5,973 bases of DNA, from NCBI GenBank assembly GCA_002720735.1, contig PBJN01000041.1, forward strand, positions 5,199-11,171. Reading direction: 5' to 3'. How positions within the stretch are numbered: the first letter of the stretch is position 1; each line of letters starts with the position of its first letter. The DNA comes from Porticoccaceae bacterium. Its GTDB lineage: Bacteria > Pseudomonadota > Gammaproteobacteria > Pseudomonadales > Porticoccaceae. Positions 1-4,981 of the stretch are shown here, piece by piece. A model generated the notes under the pieces. The model worked only from the letters and a program-made list of their open reading frames with translations. It searched no databases and was not told where the DNA came from. The translations under genes were made by a program, and so were the position numbers.

Positions 1-557
1 ACGGAGTCACAATGATAATTTAGATCAGGTTGGCTGGTTAAGAAATTATGAAAATAATATTGGCATCTTTTTTGACTCCACTGCCATGCTGAACCACCGA
101 ATATGGATAACCAGTTGTTTGGTGGTTGTCCATCGGGGCCCGCGTCAGCCCATACATACCAGTTTGATTTTGGATTTTGTCTACTTTTTTTACTTTCTTG
201 GAACCATGGATGCTGGTCTGAGGTATGACTCGGAACTTGATCAATTATTACTTTTAAGTTTAGTTTGTGTGCGCTTGAGATGAGTGTTTTAAAATCATTG
301 TTGGAACCGAACATTGGATCGACCTGCCGATAGTCACTGATGTCATAGCCAAAATCTTTCATAGGTGATTTAAAAAATGGTGACACCCAAATGGCGTCCA
401 CGCCGAGACTGGAGATGTAATTTAGTTGGTTAATTATGCCTTTTAGATCGCCAATTCCATTACTATCGCTATCCATGAAACTTCGAGGATATATTTGGTA
501 AATTACTCCTCCACGCCACCACGGCTCGCTTGAATGCTCATTCGACGTGTCAGTCAT
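1..557 (-). CDS. GH13 alpha-glucosidase-like enzyme, N-terminal part (3' end beyond the window)
   Basis: The frame is open from an ATG at 557-555 to the left edge, giving 185 residues without interruption; the C-terminal two thirds lie outside. Family members hydrolyse alpha-glucosidic bonds of maltose, isomaltose or short malto-oligosaccharides. Visible hallmarks are the N-terminal WWRGGVIYQIYPRSF (residues 13-27), an Asp-rich calcium-type loop D-S-D-S-N-G-I-G-D (29-37), LGVDAIWVSPFFKSPMKDFGYD (51-72), DYRQVDPMFG (75-84), GH13 conserved region I as DQVPSH (106-111), NNWLSIFGG (147-155) and YYFHNF..QPDLN (167-180). The catalytic Asp nucleophile, Glu acid/base and third Asp of the family lie in the missing part, so activity cannot be judged. 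No signal peptide is seen, so it is probably cytoplasmic. The start is fixed by the short N-terminus usual in the family, but no good Shine-Dalgarno lies directly before it. An in-frame TTG at 584-582 is a weaker alternative. Exact substrate and gene name are not assignable. Confidence 0.93.
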   Translation of the reverse strand, partial: MTDTSNEHSSEPWWRGGVIYQIYPRSFMDSDSNGIGDLKGIINQLNYISSLGVDAIWVSPFFKSPMKDFGYDISDYRQVDPMFGSNNDFKTLISSAHKLNLKVIIDQVPSHTSDQHPWFQESKKSRQNPKSNWYVWADAGPDGQPPNNWLSIFGGSAWQWSQKRCQYYFHNFLTSQPDLNYHCDS

Positions 558-576
558 TGTGTACGAAGCTAGACAT
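550..576 (-). other. Possible 8-codon upstream ORF overlapping the glucosidase start
   Basis: An ATG at 576-574 opens the peptide MSSFVHND and stops at TGA 552-550, so it overlaps the glucosidase ATG (557-555) in another frame. The only purine-rich Shine-Dalgarno-like stretch nearby, AAGGGAG at 594-588, is 11 bases before this ATG but about 30 bases before the glucosidase ATG. Ribosomes could therefore load at the short ORF and reinitiate at the glucosidase. The ORF is very short and could be chance. Confidence 0.25.
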
Positions 577-1110
577 TTATGCAAAGACTCCCTTTAATCC
601 TTATCTGTAGGACGTTCGAGCGATTATCGGAGTTAAATTTTGAATGGATATTAACTTTAAGAAAGTCTCAAAGTGAACCACTCCCAAGGTCAAGTGATTA
701 ATATTCTTTTAATTTTAAAGTGCATCTATCCTCTGCACTTTATTATTTGAAATTCAAAGTAGCGATATTTTCGCAATAATTTCTTCGTCTAAACAAATGA
801 ATACGTATGTCACAGCCTCCTTTTAACAGTCTGAGCAACAAAACAGAGTACTCTGCATACGATTGATTTGCGCGATGGCACCCTCCGCTGCTAGCGGTGA
901 TAAAAACAATATATTGGAATATGACAGCTATAACAAATATCATTAAGACAAGATCGATGGTAATGACTTCGGTAACTTCCAACGCTTCCGAACTAGTAAT
1001 CACACAAATTGCGTGTATTTCGAAACACAGACAAGAGACAGGAAGTAATCAAAATAGGTATTAACACATTGATTTTTCGCAACCTAACTCGCTATACTTG
1101 ATTGCTGTAT
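558..1110. other. 553-base intergenic region, AT-rich, no convincing gene
   Basis: This gap separates the lipoprotein stop codon from the glucosidase start. It contains a perfect inverted repeat with 9-bp arms at 716-742, a 12-bp perfect palindrome CAGAGTACTCTG at 844-855, and a small 5-bp dyad CCGCT/AGCGG at 885-897. One 86-codon GTG-started frame (743-1003, minus) encodes a single hydrophobic stretch, but it has no Shine-Dalgarno and no recognisable family. Downstream of the lipoprotein stop I see only a weak 6-bp stem containing a G-T pair (roughly 1075-1107) without a T-run, so no clear terminator. No pair of -35/-10 boxes with good spacing stands out before the glucosidase; isolated TTGACC (693-688) and GATAAT (628-623) hexamers lack proper partners. 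The length suggests the glucosidase has its own regulated promoter. Confidence 0.6.
716..742. promoter_or_regulatory. Perfect inverted repeat, 9-bp arms, possible operator or hairpin
   Basis: TAAAGTGCA (716-724) and TGCACTTTA (734-742) are exact reverse complements separated by 9 bases. The element lies about 160 bases upstream of the glucosidase ATG and about 370 bases after the lipoprotein stop. Minus-strand sequence after the stem is A-rich rather than T-rich, which argues against an intrinsic terminator for the genes here; on the plus strand the following TTATTATTT is moderately T-rich but no plus-strand gene is present. An operator for a dimeric repressor controlling the glucosidase is a plausible alternative. 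The role is inferred only from symmetry and position. Confidence 0.4.
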
Positions 1111-4100
1111 TCACTCTTGAGCTACCCCATCAAAATATAATCGTGCCTCTGTATAAGCGTTTATTCCAACTTGTTCTCCGATAAGTCGACCAGGCACATC
1201 GTCGATTGGAGGGTGAATTCCTCCCCAAATTCTGGATAATCCACATTGATCTGCAGCGTCCTTAAAAGTTGCCCATTGTAAAGTCATATCTACGGATGGC
1301 CCTTTTTCGAATACTAAGAAATTATTTTGCTCAATGGCGAACTGACTCATTCCTCCCGGAAAAAAAGGACTCCCGGTGATTAGCCTCAGAACTTCTGCAG
1401 CGGCACGAGAATAAGTAGAGTGACCAGAGATATATCCTGCAAATGGTGGTGTTACAAAGCTAGCTCTCTGATACGACCACCAATTATCTGCAAGGATCCA
1501 ACCCACGCCGGCATACTCTTTCGTTGGATTAGAGACAAAAGATGGACCTTTCCATGCCCTAAATTTTATTTTTCCTACATTTTCGTTGTTAGCACCCGCA
1601 AGTTCATCGCCTATCTCTACGCTCTCAATATAATTTGGATACAAAGGAAGTCCATCCTGATGATAATTGGATAAACTAGGATCAGTACTCTGGCCTCGTT
1701 GGGCCAAAGCACGAAGAGCTGAAATTGGCCTTATTGAATCGTACCAACCCTTCGACCCCCATGCGGCGATCGCGGAGTCATGCATCGCACCACCAAGAGT
1801 AAAATAGCTTTTGATATCCCACTCGAGCGGATCTAATACCTCACCTGAGCCTCCAAGTCTTTTTTCCAGCAGCGGATGATCATTTATGGTGTTTAAAATA
1901 ACAAACCAATGCCCAGGAGGTGTCTCAGAGTCGGGGCCATCAGCCCAAAATTCTGCTAAAACCCTTGCATAATCGCCTCTTCGCACAAATTGTGGCTGGT
2001 ACGCTTCTCCAGTGTGAGGATTAACTGAGTATCCGATACCCCAATCTCCTCCCGAAAAAGTCTTATAAAACTGATCATAGTCTTGAAATCCAGTGGGATA
2101 TTGGGTGATGTTTCCGATGCTAGCTGGGGAAATGTCGAGGACAGTATCGTCATTAGGGTCTAGATGGGAAGACCATATTGCAACGAGGCTCATAGACCAT
2201 TTGAAAATTTCACTGAGATATCCATCTGCATCTGGTGGAGACCCCGGATCAAAATACACATTAAAACGGTTTCCATCCCGCTCGAAGGTGCTCAAATCTA
2301 TTTCTTTCAAAGCAAAAGGAGACACATTACCCCACTCTGGGCCGAAGAATTCGGGCTCACTTTCAATTGTATTTCCCGATTGATCAATGAAAGTGCTGAG
2401 GCTTAAGGGTTGCCAGCGACTAAGGTTAAGAATATTTGGGTTTCCGGGAAATTCCGGGTTTAAGGGAGGATTAACTGGCTCGTAGAATCGATTAGAATAA
2501 TCATCCGCCTCGTTAGCCCCATCAGCCATACCGTAATTAATATAACAATCTGCAATGGTTATAGCCAACTGTGATGCATTGCTGAGGGTGACACTCGAAG
2601 TCTCTGTCGGGGCATATCCAAGAAAGTTCAGCAATGTGTCGGTATCTCGATAGGTTTGTTCTTTTCCTGGTGAGTTTTTAAAGCGATGACGGAGCATCCG
2701 ATATGCTGTATGACTGATCACCTCTTCGATAAACTTCTGATCTGCTTCTTCCTCTAAATTCGAAAAAGCACAATCAGTATCATCGAGCTCCTTATTTAAC
2801 AGCCATGGTATCGAAGTGTCATCAGAAAAACTCCACGCGTCATACATTGCTGCTGATATGTGAAAAAGATTTCTGGCATGCACAGTGGGACGGGCAAAGT
2901 CATTTCTTATCGCTTGAAGGGTTAATTCGTTCCAACGTCTTGCTACTGATATTTCATTTGAGACACTTGGACCTGGCAAATAGTTAGCTACCACCATTAA
3001 ATCAAGCGCAGAATTTGGTATAGAAAAAGACGTATCATAGGAATATTTATTCTCAATCAGTTCCTCATTACTTGAGCTCCAATGAGAAAAATTATAGTGG
3101 TCATCTAACGACGGAACAGCCGAAATAGACACTGTCTCACCTTGCTCATAAAAGCCGCTTCCTGATCCATTATTTACTGATAGTCGCGTATTGGTATCTT
3201 CATCTTGGGAAATAATTAGATGCTGGTTAGCATCGATATCAGTTAATTCCGTTTGGCTACCGTCCGGCCATCTTATCCTCAGAATATCTATTTTAGTGGA
3301 TTCACCTACACCAAAATGCTGCTCTGCTGGATTATGCGATACAAAATTATTGCCAAGCATCATTTCCCTTAGTTGCCATTTTCCGCCAGATTCAAGGGTA
3401 ATTCTTGCACCAATAGCCTGTGTATTAGGCGATTTGCCTTTTAGACGCACGGATAAAAAGTTTCCCTCGTTTGTGTTTTCCCAGAGAGTTGCCGCATTTT
3501 CGGTATTTCCATGTAGTAGCAGAATATCAAGATCTCCATCGCGATCAAAGTCTGCACAGACGACTCCTCTACCTTGCTCTTCGTCACTCAAACCCAGCTC
3601 ACTAGCGGTTTCATGGAAAATACCGTTTCCCTGATTTACAAATACTCTTGTCGTATCTGACGAAAAAGGTCCAAGCTCATCCCATTCCGGCCACCCATTT
3701 GTCTGGTAAATATCAAGATCACCATCATTTTCAATATCTAGAAAGCAGGAACCCCAACCCCAGCCACCAGCGGTTATCCCGCTATCATAAGAAACATCTT
3801 CAAAAACACCATTATTGTTTCTGTAAAGGCGATTACCTAGCGTTGAAAGATGTTGCGGGACGTCACCAGTTGCTCGAATGGATGATACAAACCAATCAAG
3901 ACGACCATCATTATCATAGTCGCCAACAGCTGACCCCATACCATTTCCATCTACAATTACATCTGTATCTGTTGTATTTGAAAAAGTTCCATTACCGTTA
4001 TTGATAAACACTTGAGAAAAATTGAAATCTGCCGCCATTACTAAATCGGGATAACCATCATCATTTAAATCTGCAAAAGTTGGGGTGAATGTATTATCGA

Positions 4101-4974
4101 ATACTCTTTGCGTGATCTTAGAATCACTAAGAGTCAGGATCCCTGGCGATATGCCGGCCGAAGCAGTGACAGGAGTAAATTTAATGTTATTGCCCTCCGT
4201 ATCATTACGCCAGAGATGTTCAGTTTCCGATGGGGGGCTACCATAGTTTATCGGACTCCCCCAGTGGCCTACTACCAGATCGATATCTCCATCTAAATCA
4301 TAGTCCCCAAAAGCGGGAGAAAACGTGTATGCTGATTTCATTTGATCAAAACCCGATCCCGCGGTTACGTCAGTGAAGGTGCCATCTCCATCATTCTTGT
4401 ATAGTTTATTTGGATCGCCCCCAAGACCACTCAGAAAGAGGTCCAGCAAACCGTCTCCATCAACATCCGCGAAAGCGGGTGATCCGTGGCGCCAATTTGA
4501 AGTTAGTGTTTTTGTATTACTTACCCCCGCTGATTCCGCAACCTCTGCGAAAACAAGGTTTCCGTCATTCCTGTATAGTAGGTTCGGGCCAAGGTCACCC
4601 CTCACAATGAAAAGATCAACATCTCCATCCGCGTCATAGTCTCCAGCGGCGACTCCGTGAGCCGCAATCCATTGGACCTCATCATTTTCAAATGCTGTTG
4701 AAAAACCAAATCCAAATTCTATTTTTGATTGTTCGGTGTTATCCACAAAATTAAATGCACCTTGGTCACTGACCGCAGTTTGATCTGTGGGGGAGGGCGA
4801 AGAGGGAGTTGTCGCTGGAGGGTCCTCAGGCACCTGTTCTAAAATTGTATTATTTGTGACAGGGACACTGGTGTTTGGTGTTGAGTCTCCCCCGCAACCT
4901 GATATTAGGGCACAAATGAAGGTGCCGGAAGTTATTAAACCTCCGGCACCTAATTGACTGAAGCGGCTCCTCAA
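1111..4974 (-). CDS. Lipoprotein with FG-GAP/VCBS repeats, ASPIC/UnbV domain and vanadium-dependent haloperoxidase domain
   Basis: A complete 1287-residue protein. Residues 1-26 form a lipoprotein signal peptide (MRSRF n-region, hydrophobic core, lipobox I-S-G-C27); Gly at +2 is compatible with outer-membrane sorting. A Thr/Pro/Ser-rich linker (about 30-70) follows. Seven D-x-D/N-x-D-G-x-x-D-type motifs start at 112, 170, 224, 302, 352, 413 and 475. An ASPIC/UnbV domain spans about 505-588, an InlB-B-repeat-like beta domain about 597-666, and a vanadium haloperoxidase domain about 676-1280, beginning with RWNELTLQAIRNDFARPTVH. Vanadate-binding residues appear as K1075-x6-R1082-P, S1183-G-H1185 and S-R1248-x5-H1254. 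The predicted role is peroxide-dependent halide oxidation at the cell envelope; a phosphatase-like role cannot be excluded because PAP2 enzymes share this site. The TTG at 4974 is the only plausible start: no ATG or GTG lies between the upstream in-frame stop (4998-4996) and the lipobox, and it gives a proper positively charged n-region. It follows the receptor gene by 4 bases, suggesting coexpression. Confidence 0.93.
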   Translation of the reverse strand: MRSRFSQLGAGGLITSGTFICALISGCGGDSTPNTSVPVTNNTILEQVPEDPPATTPSSPSPTDQTAVSDQGAFNFVDNTEQSKIEFGFGFSTAFENDEVQWIAAHGVAAGDYDADGDVDLFIVRGDLGPNLLYRNDGNLVFAEVAESAGVSNTKTLTSNWRHGSPAFADVDGDGLLDLFLSGLGGDPNKLYKNDGDGTFTDVTAGSGFDQMKSAYTFSPAFGDYDLDGDIDLVVGHWGSPINYGSPPSETEHLWRNDTEGNNIKFTPVTASAGISPGILTLSDSKITQRVFDNTFTPTFADLNDDGYPDLVMAADFNFSQVFINNGNGTFSNTTDTDVIVDGNGMGSAVGDYDNDGRLDWFVSSIRATGDVPQHLSTLGNRLYRNNNGVFEDVSYDSGITAGGWGWGSCFLDIENDGDLDIYQTNGWPEWDELGPFSSDTTRVFVNQGNGIFHETASELGLSDEEQGRGVVCADFDRDGDLDILLLHGNTENAATLWENTNEGNFLSVRLKGKSPNTQAIGARITLESGGKWQLREMMLGNNFVSHNPAEQHFGVGESTKIDILRIRWPDGSQTELTDIDANQHLIISQDEDTNTRLSVNNGSGSGFYEQGETVSISAVPSLDDHYNFSHWSSSNEELIENKYSYDTSFSIPNSALDLMVVANYLPGPSVSNEISVARRWNELTLQAIRNDFARPTVHARNLFHISAAMYDAWSFSDDTSIPWLLNKELDDTDCAFSNLEEEADQKFIEEVISHTAYRMLRHRFKNSPGKEQTYRDTDTLLNFLGYAPTETSSVTLSNASQLAITIADCYINYGMADGANEADDYSNRFYEPVNPPLNPEFPGNPNILNLSRWQPLSLSTFIDQSGNTIESEPEFFGPEWGNVSPFALKEIDLSTFERDGNRFNVYFDPGSPPDADGYLSEIFKWSMSLVAIWSSHLDPNDDTVLDISPASIGNITQYPTGFQDYDQFYKTFSGGDWGIGYSVNPHTGEAYQPQFVRRGDYARVLAEFWADGPDSETPPGHWFVILNTINDHPLLEKRLGGSGEVLDPLEWDIKSYFTLGGAMHDSAIAAWGSKGWYDSIRPISALRALAQRGQSTDPSLSNYHQDGLPLYPNYIESVEIGDELAGANNENVGKIKFRAWKGPSFVSNPTKEYAGVGWILADNWWSYQRASFVTPPFAGYISGHSTYSRAAAEVLRLITGSPFFPGGMSQFAIEQNNFLVFEKGPSVDMTLQWATFKDAADQCGLSRIWGGIHPPIDDVPGRLIGEQVGINAYTEARLYFDGVAQE
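1135..2949 (-). other. Vanadium haloperoxidase (PAP2-type) domain within the lipoprotein
   Basis: This is the C-terminal 600 residues of the lipoprotein. The three family signatures occur in order: K-x6-R-P with Lys1075 (codon 1752-1750) and Arg1082; S-G-H with His1185 (codon 1422-1420), the acid-base residue in the family; and S-R-x5-H with Arg1248 and His1254 (codon 1215-1213), the ligand that bonds vanadium. The Pro usually preceding S-G-H is Ile1182. By spacing, Trp1072 (Lys minus 3) and Phe1178 (His minus 7) fall at the positions of Trp350 and Phe397 of the Curvularia chloroperoxidase, favouring a chloroperoxidase-like pocket. Halide preference is not proven by this. Confidence 0.88.
2977..3186 (-). 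other. InlB-B-repeat-like beta domain within the lipoprotein
   Basis: Residues about 597-666 fit the pattern of divergent InlB B-repeat domains: a first strand with 'RLSVNNGSGSGFYEQGETV', then 'ISAVPS', an aromatic F-x-H-W (629-632), a 'TSFSIPNSALDLMVVANY' ending (649-665). Such domains are small extracellular beta modules, usually structural or adhesive. Here it sits between the UnbV domain and the haloperoxidase and may act as a spacer. The assignment rests on pattern memory only. Confidence 0.6.
3211..3462 (-). other. ASPIC/UnbV domain within the lipoprotein
   Basis: Residues about 505-588 match the ASPIC/UnbV pattern that usually follows FG-GAP repeats: N-F-L-S-V-R-L-K-G (505-513), N-x-x-A-I-G-A-R-I-T-L (517-527), H-F-G-V-G-E (553-558), I-R-W-P-D-G-S (567-573) and a closing N-Q-H-L-I-I. 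The family is shared with the vertebrate cartilage acidic protein CRTAC1; its biochemical role is not settled. Confidence 0.85.
3505..4653 (-). repeat. Seven FG-GAP/VCBS-type repeats (protein-level), predicted beta-propeller
   Basis: Residues about 108-490 contain seven calcium-loop motifs: DYDADGDVD (112), DVDGDGLLD (170), DYDLDGDID (224), DLNDDGYPD (302), DYDNDGRLD (352), DIENDGDLD (413) and DFDRDGDLD (475). Most are followed by a short hydrophobic strand and by an 'LYRNDG' or 'VFINNGNGTF'-like turn, as in FG-GAP/VCBS blades. Spacing varies from about 50 to 78 residues. Seven units fit one closed seven-bladed propeller, a fold used for binding partners or ligands in the periplasm or outside the cell. 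Confidence 0.85.
4921..4950 (-). promoter_or_regulatory. Hairpin with perfect 9-bp GC-rich stem inside the lipoprotein signal-peptide codons
   Basis: On the transcribed sense GGTGCCGGA (4950-4942) pairs exactly with TCCGGCACC (4929-4921) around a 12-base loop. It covers codons 9-18 of the lipoprotein, 24 bases after the TTG. The sequence just after it is TTCATTTGT, only mildly T-rich, so it is at best a weak terminator. It may attenuate transcription between receptor and lipoprotein, slow translation of the signal peptide, or protect the upstream mRNA end after processing. It also contains GGAGGT, a Shine-Dalgarno-like string, in the stem/loop boundary. Confidence 0.55.
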
Positions 4975-4981
4975 AGAATTA
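4972..4981 (-). promoter_or_regulatory. Receptor stop / lipoprotein TTG start junction, likely translational coupling
   Basis: The receptor ends with TAA at 4981-4979, and the lipoprotein TTG is at 4974-4972, leaving only TTCT between. No purine-rich ribosome-binding site precedes the TTG within the end of the receptor gene. The only AGGAG (4971-4967) lies just after the start codon. Initiation by ribosomes finishing the receptor is therefore the simplest explanation. Confidence 0.55.

Noticed and set aside
38..244. 68-codon minus-strand frame at the left edge
   Set aside because: It is an out-of-frame shadow of the GH13 enzyme, whose correct frame reads with family motifs through the same bases.
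623..693. TTGACC and GATAAT hexamers as a sigma70 promoter for the glucosidase
   Set aside because: The two are about 59 bases apart, and neither has a partner hexamer at 16-18 bases.
754..829. AAAAGGAGG on the minus strand (829-817 region) followed by a GTG-started 19-codon frame ending at 754
   Set aside because: The purine run is only 2 bases from the GTG, too close for normal initiation, and the peptide is unremarkable.
743..1003. 86-codon minus-strand frame starting at GTG, with one hydrophobic stretch
   Set aside because: No Shine-Dalgarno before the GTG, no ATG available, no recognisable family and atypical composition; the hydrophobic run can arise from AT-rich DNA. It is only kept as a note in the intergenic entry.
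1075..1107. Weak stem after the lipoprotein stop (GCAATC/GGTTGC) as a terminator
   Set aside because: Only 6 pairs including a G-T pair, a 15-base loop and no T-run on the transcribed sense.
3191..4004. Plus-strand frames of 147 and 118 codons (and several shorter ones across 1420-4639)
   Set aside because: They lie antisense to the lipoprotein gene, have low-complexity Ser/Pro/His-rich products produced by the repeated Asp/Gly codons opposite, and show no family features.
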